Shown: positions 44,672 to 53,824 of the stretch, in pieces | How the letters are laid out: each line of letters opens with the position of its first letter | Numbering within the stretch: the stretch's first letter is position 1 | Assembly (NCBI GenBank): GCA_037042915.1 | Contig: CM073193.1 | Span: forward strand, 1,364,001 to 1,428,000 | Origin: Auricularia sp. M13 | Lineage: Eukaryota > Basidiomycota > Agaricomycetes > Auriculariales > Auriculariaceae | Length of the DNA stretch: 64,000 nt | Direction of reading: 5' to 3' | The notes under the pieces: model-generated | The model's input: only the letters and a program-made list of their open reading frames with translations | Told to the model about the DNA's origin: nothing | The model's database searches: none | Made by a program: the position numbers and the translations under genes

Positions 44672-46956
44672 TCACGGTCCACTCACACGAAAAGAAGACA
44701 ACGTTTCAGGCCAGGACGCGCAAGTTGCCCACATGCCGCCGCAGCGCCTCGACCTCGGGGCCGGAATATCGCTCCTGGAACGCGCGCCGGGAGCGAGCAC
44801 GACCTCGGGCAGCAGAAGCGCGTCAAACGACATCGACGCCGTCACGAAGCGCAGCACGTCGCGCGCGCTGACCTCGCACGCCGACACCAGACGCGGCTCC
44901 AGGTCGACGCCGGGCTCGGTGTGCGCGGGCGCGATGCGCAGCGTCGTGAGCATCGGAAGATGCCACTGGCTTGCCGAGGAGAACATGAAGAGGTGCACAA
45001 GGCCCGCGCGCCCGGGCGGCGCGGCGACGAGCAGCACCGTGAGCTGCGTCAGGCTGCGCAGGTCGAGCGCGAACAGGCCCGCCCAGTCCGCCGCGGCCGC
45101 CCACGCCCCGACCGCCAGGCTGCCCAAGACGTGCCCACGCAGGCCCGCCCCGACGCTCGCCGGCGCAACGCGCGTGAACACGCGCAGATGCTGGTTCGTA
45201 TCGCGGAATACGAGCTGGCCCGTGTGCTCGCCCCACAGCGCCGCGGCGTGGACCGTCGTGCGACGCTGCATGATGTAGCTCATCGTGTCCTGCCGCGGCG
45301 CGACGATGTGTACCGTCGCGACCTCGCGGTGCCGCAGCAGCGCCAGCGTCGGCACCATGTACTTCTCGGCCTCGCGGTCGCGCGCCTCGCCAACCTGCAG
45401 GAAGCGCAGAACCGGCGGCTCCCAGCGCGCATGGCTCGCGTTGAGCAGCGGAATCGGGATCACCAGACGCTCCAGGCGGGGACACAGCTCAAGCAGGAGG
45501 CGCCGCGCGTCGCGTTCGTCCGGAGGTCGGTCCACGTCGAGGGCTTCAAACACGCGGACGCCCCGAATGGCGTCACAGATGGCCGTCGACCCCGCGGCCG
45601 TCCAGTTCGGTAGTTGACCAAAAAGACAGCTGAAGCTTGTCAAGCGCGGCGCCTGTCGGTCGAATAGTTGCGAGCTCAACACGAGCCGTACGGGGTAGTC
45701 GAGACTGAAGTGCTCAAGGAGCGGGGCCCGGGCACGGATCAGCGCTGCGCGTAGGGCGTTGAGGACCGGCGCTTGCTTTTCGTTCATGCTGAGCTCCATC
45801 CGAATAATGCGCGGTACACCTCGGGCAAGGGCGGCACAGACGCTGGCGAATTGAAACTTGCGCGGCGTGACGAAGTGTAACGACACCAGTTGGACCTGTC
45901 CTGATCCGCTGCGAGCGAGAAGAGTTTCAAGTTGCTCCATTTCGCCCACGGTAAGCGAAGATAAAACCGTCCATAAACGTGGGGTTAGGGCCAAAGATCG
46001 CCACTGTTTGCACACTCCGGACGCCAAGATAAGGTTCGTAAAGCGGCCGCGCAATGCGTGACGAGCTGGTGGAAGGAGGTGCTCGAAAATGTCGATAAGC
46101 GTTTCTTTCGTCAATCGCGCAACGGCGGGAATAGTTTGGAACTCGGAACGCTGTTGGGCCGGAGCAGGCGGCGGGGGAAGAGCACGAATGGGTGTTGGTG
46201 CATATAGACGAGCGGGCGCGGGTTCCACGGCCTGCATGTAAGAATGGGTTTGCTGCGGGGCCTTTGATGCATAGAGCGGGTTTTGCTGCGACGGTGGTGG
46301 TGCATAGGCCTGTGTTGATGCGGAAGCATATGGTGCAGCAGCGATTTGGAAGGGTGGGGACTGGTGTTGGTCCAAGATCGTAGAGGTAGACGGTGTAGAA
46401 GCGGTAATGGCCATAACGCGTTGCGCCAACGCAGGGGAAACAAAGGGTTGTTGGCCCTGCGCACTTGCATATGTACCAGTGGCTCCAGCCACACTTCTGG
46501 GAGTCTGCTGTCGCGACCATTCGCCCTCTTCGCGATCAACTGTAGGCTGTCGCTCATGGTCCCGTTCTCGATCCCCCTGTTGAGTTACTGCCGGGCTAGG
46601 GAGTTGAAGCTGAGCTGGTGCGAGCGGGTGTGGACCACCGTTGACCAAATGCGCGGCTGGGTGTGCGCCGTTTGTGGGAGCAGGAGGCAGGGCTGCGGGA
46701 CCAGGCATCGGATGGACGAATGGTTCGCTCTTAATTCCGTAAATTTCGCGTTGCATAGTAGCACAAGTTTCGTCAACGATCGCCCGCATCTCGTCAATGG
46801 CGCGTTGCGGCGCATGTTCGCTTGAATTCGCTTAAATATGTGTACACAGCCGTCATTCTCTAGTACGTACCTTGGGTCGCGTTCCATGACGGCCTGTAGG
46901 GTCTTGTGAAGCTCAGTGACAATTGAATGCCGCTCCCGGAACGAGACGAGCGACAT
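44672..46956 (-). CDS. Large proline-rich F-box-like protein
   Basis: Two exons, 46956-46871 and 46820-44672, join in frame to 744 residues across a 50-bp intron (GTACGT..AAG). The N-terminal 45 residues form a helix (RERHSIVTELHKTLQAVMERDP). About 190 residues of Pro/Ala/Gln-rich disorder follow, with an RERDHER basic patch. A diverged F-box begins near residue 255 (LTKETLIDIFEHLLPPARHAL, then ASGVCKQWRSLALTPRLW). The remainder is LRR-like, with ELCPRLERLVIPIPLL and LTTLRIAP. A role as an SCF adaptor is inferred from the F-box. The long disordered leader is unusual for the family. The copia element sits about 380 bp upstream of its start codon. Confidence 0.75.
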
Positions 46957-47332
46957 CGTGCGCGACGGGCGAACGGGGCAGATAGGGCGTGTGAGTACCG
47001 GGAAAGGATGCAAAATCGATGCGGATCTCGGAGCCTTGGTCCCGATGCGGCGGCGACCAAATAACGTTTGGTGCCGCGCTCAGCTGAGCCGTCTCGAACT
47101 ACTAACGCAAGGAAATTGCCTCGAATATAAGTAATTATCCTGATTCGTTATGAAACGCGTGCCTTTTGTCTTTTTGTGCACGTAAATGCAGCCGTATCAA
47201 ATTTTTGTATCACCGCAGGCTTTGGGAGGGTTCACTCGTCAGCGAGTGATCATAACTCACGTCAATGGTCGTGTGAGAGTCAAGGCGCCAGTGGCAGAAT
47301 AAAAGAGGTGGATGCACGGCAGCTGGCGGGAG
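46957..47332. other. Upstream region of the F-box-like gene, up to the copia insertion
   Basis: Presumed promoter of the minus-strand gene at 46956. It is interrupted by the retrotransposon at 47338. No element recognised. Confidence 0.5.
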
Positions 47333-47337
47333 ACAGA
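47333..47337. repeat. Target-site duplication, left copy (ACAGA)
   Basis: ACAGA immediately before the 5' LTR, repeated immediately after the 3' LTR. Five bp is the usual length for Ty1/copia integration. Confidence 0.9.
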
Positions 47338-47657
47338 TGTGGGAAAATGACGACTTCGGTTTCTCTCTCGTAGGATATGATTCCCTGATGATGACACGAC
47401 CCAGTTAGGATTAGTTCTTTTTCTTTTGGCTCATGATCCCGTGCCCCTGATGACTAGCACCTCAGTCCTTTGCTTACGACCGCACTGTACTGAGGTATGC
47501 CCTTTTGTATGCGTCTCTGTTCTGTCCTCACGAGTACATGTAGTGTTCCTCGTTTCCTCTCAGGTATACCGAATATCAGTCCTTTGCTTACGACCGCACT
47601 GTACTGAGTGTTCCTCGTTTCCTCTCAGGTCCCCGACGAGAGCGTACAATTCCTACA
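47338..47657 (+). repeat. 5' LTR
   Basis: 320 bp, TGTGGGAAAATG to TTCCTACA. It contains two internal duplications. A 32-bp block with CAGTCCTTTGCTTACGACCG starts near 47462 and 47576. A block with TGTTCCTCGTTTCCTCTCAG starts at 47544 and 47609. The first block has inverted ends (CTCAGT and ACTGAG). Confidence 0.95.
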
Positions 47658-47670
47658 GGTTATGAGCCCC
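47658..47670 (+). promoter_or_regulatory. Primer-binding site (initiator tRNA-Met anticodon arm)
   Basis: GGTTATGAGCCCC directly follows the 5' LTR. It is complementary to the anticodon loop and stem of initiator tRNA-Met (GGGCUCAUAACC) rather than to a tRNA 3' end. This is the half-tRNA priming known for Drosophila copia and Ty5. Confidence 0.8.
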
Positions 47671-47775
47671 GAGCTCACCTGGGAGGAACAGTGCAATTAC
47701 CTTGGACTCGCTGCGCAAGAAGTGCGCTTCTACTGAATACCGTTCTCGCTGCACACTCCTCGACAACCGGTTGCT

Positions 47776-50700
47776 ATGTCGACGACGACGACGAGCACAC
47801 CGGCGATGGCGTCGATTGAGCCGGGCATGAAGGCGCCCATGCTTCAGGCGAACGGCGGGAACTGGTTTTCGTGGCGAGACCGCATCGAGCTTCAGTTGCA
47901 TCGTCGCAACCTCGGCCAACATCTGCGGTCGACGTTCACCATGCCTCCTGACCCCGAGAATGCTACCGACTTTGACTGGGACGCAATCAAGGCCGATAAG
48001 CAGAGATTGACGCAGTACCGCGCTGAGGAAGCAGTTTACCTGAAGTACCAGGCGGAGAACTCGAGTGCTCTTCTCCACATCGTGTCTGGACTCCCGGACA
48101 GCCTCGGCGGCCAGGCCATGCGCAAGAAGACCGCGTCCGTGGCGTGGGCCTGGCTTATTCGCGAGTTTGAGGCCAAGGGCGATGCCTTCGCGCAAGAAGT
48201 GCGGCGTCAGTTCGACTCCAAGAAGTGCGCCGCGAATGGTGATTTGCGTGCTCACCTCGAGGAGATGGAGGAGCTGCGCATGCAGTATGACGCGGCGGCG
48301 GCGGACGCGATGCTTGATAGCGACTACACGAGAACGGTCCTGGCGTCGCTGCCCGAGTACTACCGGAAGTTCGTCGCGCAGATCCGGGCAAACGCCACCG
48401 CGCTCAGCCTCGCCGCACCCCTGGCAGACGCGCTACTGCGGGCGGTCCGTGTCGAGTACGACCGTCTGCAAGTCGAGAACCCGCAGAAGTCGAAGAAGGC
48501 CGATGACCTCGCGCTCGCCGCAAACGACAAGACCGAGAAGAAGTCCGAGCAGAAGAAGCGCGGCAAGTTCGATATCTCCAAGGTCAAGTGCTACGGCTGC
48601 GGAGATCGAGGTCACTTCGCGAAGGACAAGAAGTGCGACCCCGCGAAGAAAGCTGCTTACGAGGCGTCGAAGCCGCCCAAGGCAGCAGCGGCGAACACTG
48701 CGGCCAGTTCCGAGAAGGAGTCCGCCAGCACGGCGCGCGCCAAGTCGCCGGTGCTCGCGTTCGCGGCGCGCGCAGGCGTGACGCAGTGCCTGTCCATCCC
48801 GGAACAGTGCGCCATCGCAGACGGCGATGACCCGACAACCTGGCTCGACGGCCTGTGGGACGGCGAAGTCAGCGAAGAATGCCCAGAAGTAACGGGCGTA
48901 CCGTTGAGGGCTCTCGCTGTCGGCGAAGACAGCGCCGGTGGATCAACTGCGGAGATCATCGACTCTGGCGCGAGTCGGCATATGTCGTCGCTGGGCAGCA
49001 GATTCGTCACGCTGCAGCCCATCCCACCGCACCCGATTGTCGCTGCAGAGGGCGTTAAGTTTCACGCCACTGCACGCGGAGACTATAGCTTGCAGTTGCC
49101 GCAAGCCGATGGGACGTACCGCGAGAGCGTCCTGAAGGACACCCTGTATGCGCGCGCGCTACAGGGGACTCTGGTCTCCGTGTCCGGAATCGACAAGGCA
49201 AGCTGTGAAGTGCGCTTCGGCGGCGGAACTTGCAAGATCTTCGACGTCAAACGTCGCCTCGTCGGCGTCGTGCCCCAGGTTGGCGGGCTGTATCAGATTC
49301 AACGCGCGTCAGAGACCGGCGCGCACGCGCATTTCGCATATGCGTCGGGCAAGCGTCCACTCACGTGGATGGAGCTCCACAGGGTGCTGGGCCACGTCGC
49401 GCCGTCCGCGGCGAAGGCTCAGTACATCCGCGGCGGCCTGAGAGGTGTTCGGGTCGATGAGAACTCCGAGCTGTTCGACTGCGAGAGTTGCACCATCGGG
49501 AAGCTTCGCGCTGCGCAGATACCGAAGAAGCGCGAGGGGACGCGCTCCACTGTCTTCGGGGAGTGGTGGTATTCTGACATCTGGGGCCCTGCTCAAGTCG
49601 AGACGGCTGGGCGTAAGCGATACGCAGATATTTACACGGACGACGCGACTCACTGGCACGAGCTGTTCCTTTACCGCACGAAGGACGAGGCCGAGGACAC
49701 AATTGTCGAGTTCGACGCCTGGCTCGAGAATCAGTTCGGCGTCCGCATGAAGCGCTGGTGCACCGACCAGGCGGGGGAGTACAACGCTGGGAAGGTGCAG
49801 GAACATCTGCGTAAGCGGGGAATTGTGCACCTGCAAACGACGCACGATACGCACCAGCAAATCGGCATTGCGGAGCGGGTTAATCGCACGCTGTTCGAGC
49901 GCGTCCGCTCTGGGCTACACGCGTCAGGCTTGCCTAAGAAACTGTGGGGCGAATGCGCGCACCACCAAATCTGGCTGCTGAATTCGTTGGGAACGCGCGC
50001 CAACCCAGACGGGAAGTCACCGCATGAGATGCGGTTCGGTCGACCTCGCGACATCTCTGGCGTACCGGAGTGGGGCGCCCCGTGCTACGTTTTCGACCTG
50101 GAGACGGGCAAGCTCGAGCCCAATGCTGAGCGCGTATACTGGTTGGGCTTCGACGGTCAGACACCGACAAAGGGCCATCGTCTATGGTCAAAGACGAACC
50201 AGAAGGTGCGCGTGGAGCCGGCAGTCAGGTTCCTTCGTGTGGAACCAGACCGGGAGGAAGAGGTGTTCGCCACTGACGTCGGCGATCTCTTCTGGGACGA
50301 CGTGGACCGCCAGGCTGCAGATCCAGGGGAGGATGAAGCCGATCCTGATGATGGATCTGCAGCCGGACGTCCCGCTTCTGGCCTTCCGGTGCCACGTACA
50401 CCGCCGCGCGCCCAAGCGCCGGTCCCCGTTCCTGATGCCCCAGCGCGCGCACCCGCACCGCCTGAGCGGTTCGCGCAGCGACTCGCAGAAGTCGACGAGC
50501 GCAACGTGGTTGAAGGGCCGCGCGTACGCAAGCCATCTCAGTACGTACGTGACGTGCTGAGCGGCGCCGGCACGGCAGACGGCCGTCCCGGACAGCCAGT
50601 GCTCCCGAAAGGAGTTCAAGTACCGCCTGTACAACCTGACCAAGACCGCGCTGTATTCGCGAACGCGCAGGAGCTGTTCGGCTACGAGGACTTTGCTGCT

Positions 50701-52326
50701 GCATTCGTTGCGCAGCACGCGGACCCGGAACTCCTGGAGCCAACGTCGCACGCCGAGGCTCTCTCCCGCCCCGACGCAGACCGCTGGATAGAGGCCGAGC
50801 AGGCCGAGCGCGCGTCCTTGAAGGACAAGGGCGTCTACCAGTGGGTTCGACGCGATGAGGTCGCTGCGAAGGGCCGCAAGCCCGTTGGCAGCAAGTGGGT
50901 CTATCGGGCAAAGCGCGACGCTGCCGGCCGTCTGGTGCGCTACAAGGCGAGGCTCGTCGCGCAGGGCTTCTCGACCGTACCCGGCATCGACTTCACGGAT
51001 ACTACGTCGCCGGTGGTAACGCCGGAGACGCTGCGCTTTATGATCTCGTTGGCCGCGCTGTTTGACTGGGAACTCCAGCAAATCGACTTCGACACGGCCT
51101 TCCTCAACGGAAAACTCGACAAGGAGGTCTTCTTGGAGCCGCCGCCGGGTTACGACGATGACCCGTTACACCCAGTGCGTCTGTTCTGCTGGCTATTGCT
51201 GAAGGCACTCTACGGCCTAAAGGACGCGGGGAGGATTTGGTACCTCACGCTCGTGGCCGCGATGCTGGAGCTGGGGTTCAAGCGCTCCGAGGCGGATATG
51301 GGGCTGTTCATTCTGAAGTTGCAGAACACGCTCCTGCTCGTCGCCGTCAGCACCGACGATTGCCTCTGCGGTTCGCCCAACATCGAGATCATCGAGATCT
51401 TCAAGGAGGAGATCGGCTCCCGCTACGAGATTAAGGACCTGGGCGACGCGCGATGGCTACTGGGCGTCGAGATTATCCGCGACAGGGCGAAGCGCACCGC
51501 GGCGCTGAGCCAGCGCGCGTACGTGGACACGATCATGCGGCGCTACGGCATGGATGACTGCCGCCCGTACTCGACGCCCATGGACGTCAACGTCCGTCTC
51601 ACCCCCGACGACGCGCCCAAGACGGGCGAGGAACACGCGCAGATGCGCGGTTTTCCGTACCGGGAGATGGTCGGCGCCCTTAACTACCTCGTGCGGTGGA
51701 CGCGCCCCGACCTCGCGCTCACCGTCAGCCTCCTGTCGCAGTTCCTGGAGACGCCGGGCCCTGCTCACGTCGCCGCGCTCCGTCGCGCGTATGGCTACAT
51801 TCGATTGACCCGCGACATGCGGCTCTTGCTCGGCGAGACAGGCGAGAATGACGGTCTCGTAGGGTTCACCGACGCCGACGGCATGACCCAATGGCATCGC
51901 CGCGCCATCTCTGGGTATGTCTTCCGTTGGAACGGCGGGACCATCGCGTGGTCCACCAAGAAGCAAGAGCTGGTGGCTCTCTCGACGACCGAGGCGGAAT
52001 ACGTCGCGCAGACGCATGCGGCGAAACAGGCGATGTGGCTCCGCACCCTGGTCGGCGAGATTCTCGATAAGCTACCCGGCCCGACGACGATCTACGCGGA
52101 CAACGACGGCGCGATCAAGCTGACGCGCGGCTACCAGTTCCACGCACGCACGAAGCACATCGATATCCGCTTCCATTTCATTCGGTACCTCGTCGAGTCC
52201 GGCGCAGTTCACCTGGTTTATTGCAAGACCGCGGACATGCTCGCAGACATTATGACGAAACCTCTGCCGTCCATCAAGGTCAAGCACTTCGCGTCGCGCC
52301 TCGGGCTTTACGACGCTTCGGCTTGA
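47776..52326 (+). CDS. Copia Gag-Pol polyprotein
   Basis: A single 1,516-residue frame with no stop or frameshift between gag and pol. Domains in order: Gag with a zinc knuckle CYGCGDRGHFAKDKKC near residue 272; aspartic protease DSGAS near 396; the integrase zinc region (LHRVLGH... CESC) near 534-575; the integrase core with D in SDIWG (near 602), D in TDQAGEY (near 662) and E in GIAERVN (near 699); reverse transcriptase from about 1020 with LKALYGLKDA and the active site STDD near 1195; RNase H with FTDADG, STTEAEY and ADNDGA near 1363-1445. The knuckle is C-x2-C-x4-H-x6-C, two residues longer than the canonical C-x2-C-x4-H-x4-C. The polymerase box has S-T-D-D where the usual copia motif is Y-V-D-D, but both Asp are present. 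The stop codon abuts the polypurine tract. Confidence 0.95.
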   Translation: MSTTTTSTPAMASIEPGMKAPMLQANGGNWFSWRDRIELQLHRRNLGQHLRSTFTMPPDPENATDFDWDAIKADKQRLTQYRAEEAVYLKYQAENSSALLHIVSGLPDSLGGQAMRKKTASVAWAWLIREFEAKGDAFAQEVRRQFDSKKCAANGDLRAHLEEMEELRMQYDAAAADAMLDSDYTRTVLASLPEYYRKFVAQIRANATALSLAAPLADALLRAVRVEYDRLQVENPQKSKKADDLALAANDKTEKKSEQKKRGKFDISKVKCYGCGDRGHFAKDKKCDPAKKAAYEASKPPKAAAANTAASSEKESASTARAKSPVLAFAARAGVTQCLSIPEQCAIADGDDPTTWLDGLWDGEVSEECPEVTGVPLRALAVGEDSAGGSTAEIIDSGASRHMSSLGSRFVTLQPIPPHPIVAAEGVKFHATARGDYSLQLPQADGTYRESVLKDTLYARALQGTLVSVSGIDKASCEVRFGGGTCKIFDVKRRLVGVVPQVGGLYQIQRASETGAHAHFAYASGKRPLTWMELHRVLGHVAPSAAKAQYIRGGLRGVRVDENSELFDCESCTIGKLRAAQIPKKREGTRSTVFGEWWYSDIWGPAQVETAGRKRYADIYTDDATHWHELFLYRTKDEAEDTIVEFDAWLENQFGVRMKRWCTDQAGEYNAGKVQEHLRKRGIVHLQTTHDTHQQIGIAERVNRTLFERVRSGLHASGLPKKLWGECAHHQIWLLNSLGTRANPDGKSPHEMRFGRPRDISGVPEWGAPCYVFDLETGKLEPNAERVYWLGFDGQTPTKGHRLWSKTNQKVRVEPAVRFLRVEPDREEEVFATDVGDLFWDDVDRQAADPGEDEADPDDGSAAGRPASGLPVPRTPPRAQAPVPVPDAPARAPAPPERFAQRLAEVDERNVVEGPRVRKPSQYVRDVLSGAGTADGRPGQPVLPKGVQVPPVQPDQDRAVFANAQELFGYEDFAAAFVAQHADPELLEPTSHAEALSRPDADRWIEAEQAERASLKDKGVYQWVRRDEVAAKGRKPVGSKWVYRAKRDAAGRLVRYKARLVAQGFSTVPGIDFTDTTSPVVTPETLRFMISLAALFDWELQQIDFDTAFLNGKLDKEVFLEPPPGYDDDPLHPVRLFCWLLLKALYGLKDAGRIWYLTLVAAMLELGFKRSEADMGLFILKLQNTLLLVAVSTDDCLCGSPNIEIIEIFKEEIGSRYEIKDLGDARWLLGVEIIRDRAKRTAALSQRAYVDTIMRRYGMDDCRPYSTPMDVNVRLTPDDAPKTGEEHAQMRGFPYREMVGALNYLVRWTRPDLALTVSLLSQFLETPGPAHVAALRRAYGYIRLTRDMRLLLGETGENDGLVGFTDADGMTQWHRRAISGYVFRWNGGTIAWSTKKQELVALSTTEAEYVAQTHAAKQAMWLRTLVGEILDKLPGPTTIYADNDGAIKLTRGYQFHARTKHIDIRFHFIRYLVESGAVHLVYCKTADMLADIMTKPLPSIKVKHFASRLGLYDASA

Positions 52327-52334
52327 GGGGAGGA
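52327..52334 (+). promoter_or_regulatory. Polypurine tract
   Basis: GGGGAGGA lies between the gag-pol stop codon and the 3' LTR, the position where plus-strand synthesis is primed. Confidence 0.9.
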
Positions 52335-52654
52335 TGTGGGAAAATGACGACTTCGGTTTCTCTCTCGTAGGATATGATTCCCTGATGATGACACGACCCA
52401 GTTAGGATTAGTTCTTTTTCTTTTGGCTCATGATCCCGTGCCCCTGATGACTAGCACCTCAGTCCTTTGCTTACGACCGCACTGTACTGAGGTATGCCCT
52501 TTTGTATGCGTCTCTGTTCTGTCCTCACGAGTACATGTAGTGTTCCTCGTTTCCTCTCAGGTATACCGAATATCAGTCCTTTGCTTACGACCGCACTGTA
52601 CTGAGTGTTCCTCGTTTCCTCTCAGGTCCCCGACGAGAGCGTACAATTCCTACA
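52335..52654 (+). repeat. 3' LTR
   Basis: 320 bp. I found no difference from the 5' LTR when reading the two side by side, including the internal duplications. Confidence 0.95.
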
Positions 52655-52659
52655 ACAGA
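52655..52659. repeat. Target-site duplication, right copy (ACAGA)
   Basis: Matches the five bases at 47333-47337. Confidence 0.9.
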
Positions 52660-53824
52660 CTCGCAGGACCCGAGTGCCAAGCAGTAGACGGGTCACGCCG
52701 GTTGAGACTGGTGAAGGGACGCGCAGATGGACATAAATGCAACAAGTTTTCAAGAAATGGAGTGACAGAGGGCCCGTAATAATGATAAATAAAATGTCCG
52801 TCGACGAGAGGTGTTGCGCAATGCGAATTCGGCGGTGCCGTGAATGGATAGACGGCGATTCGGTTCCACGAGGCCTGAGAGGCCTGGTGAAGTCATGGAA
52901 TACATTTCAGGGCGGCATGAAAGAATTCCAGTAACAAGAACACGTCAGTTGAAGGGGAAAAAACTCGTCACGCTATCAAGGCGGTAAGCCACCAAGCAGC
53001 AGACTGCGGTAGATGGCGGTTAGATTTGGTTCCATGAGGCTCTGACCCGCTATGCGCCTCTATAGATCACTTACTGAGCCACAGGGGTACGTGCGTAGCC
53101 AGAAAACACGCCATCGACAAGATCTGAGTGCTGGATTGCGATTGCCAGCTGCCGACCACCGTGAAACCCAGTCCGCCCCGAAAAGCCCCGGTGGTAGTCC
53201 GGCCTCCGCAGCAATAGCCACTTTCGGACGGTGATCGAAAGAATTGGCCAGATCCTCTGGCGCGAGCGTTCCTCCGCTGTCCGGAAGAAAGACATACACG
53301 CAACGCCGACGAGGGATCTCGTCATTGCAGGTCATTCTGAGCATCAGCATGTCTTCCCAAAGGCTATTCGAACTTACCGCTAACAGCGCAACTGCAACCG
53401 TCGCGTGCCTGTCGAGCTCGTTGCCCATTATTGTAGCAAGGCTATGCTGCTCAATGAAGATCAAACTGGTGTTTAAAAATCAACATATACGCCCCGTACT
53501 TTTGCTTGTGCAGTTTCGGAGGGGAAGCGTGGGCGGGGTCGAGTTTCGAGAACGTGCGAAGGTGACCGAGGTTCGGACGCGCCGAACTCCGATGCTCCCG
53601 AAACTTGATATTGTCCTCAGGCGTCCGGAATGTGACACTTGTGGCAAAATTTCTTAAGATAATTCATTCTCAGCCTTTTTCTGCTGCGGAGCCTGCTCCT
53701 TTGAGCCTAAAAAATTCAGCACCTGGCATGGACTTGGCTGTGCCATTCCATGCACCATTGCCACCCGATGCAAGCAGTCCGTTCGTTCTGCATACATTGA
53801 ACAGTTGTTTCCCTATTAAATACT
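52660..53824. other. Intergenic between copia and Plavaka elements
   Basis: No conserved gene. A minus-strand frame ending at 53060 has an interesting CNDEIPRRRCVYVF segment faintly like the orphan Cys/His module. It starts at a non-ATG codon and lacks the H-x4-H part, so it is not annotated. The right end may contain the Plavaka terminal sequence. Confidence 0.4.

Larger units (their letters stand above)
47338..52654 (+). mobile_element. Intact Ty1/copia LTR retrotransposon
   Basis: A 5,317-bp element with 320-bp LTRs that begin TG and end CA, a 5-bp target-site duplication (ACAGA), a primer-binding site, a polypurine tract and one uninterrupted gag-pol ORF. The domain order is Gag, protease, integrase, reverse transcriptase, RNase H, which is Ty1/copia order. 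By eye the LTRs show no difference, which means a very recent insertion. It lies about 380 bp upstream of the F-box-like gene (46956) in the same intergenic space, so it could influence that gene. Confidence 0.95.

Noticed and set aside
53060-53464. 134-codon minus-strand frame with CNDEIPRRRCVYVF, faintly like the orphan Cys/His module
   Set aside because: No ATG start, no H-x4-H part, and the resemblance is short enough to be chance.
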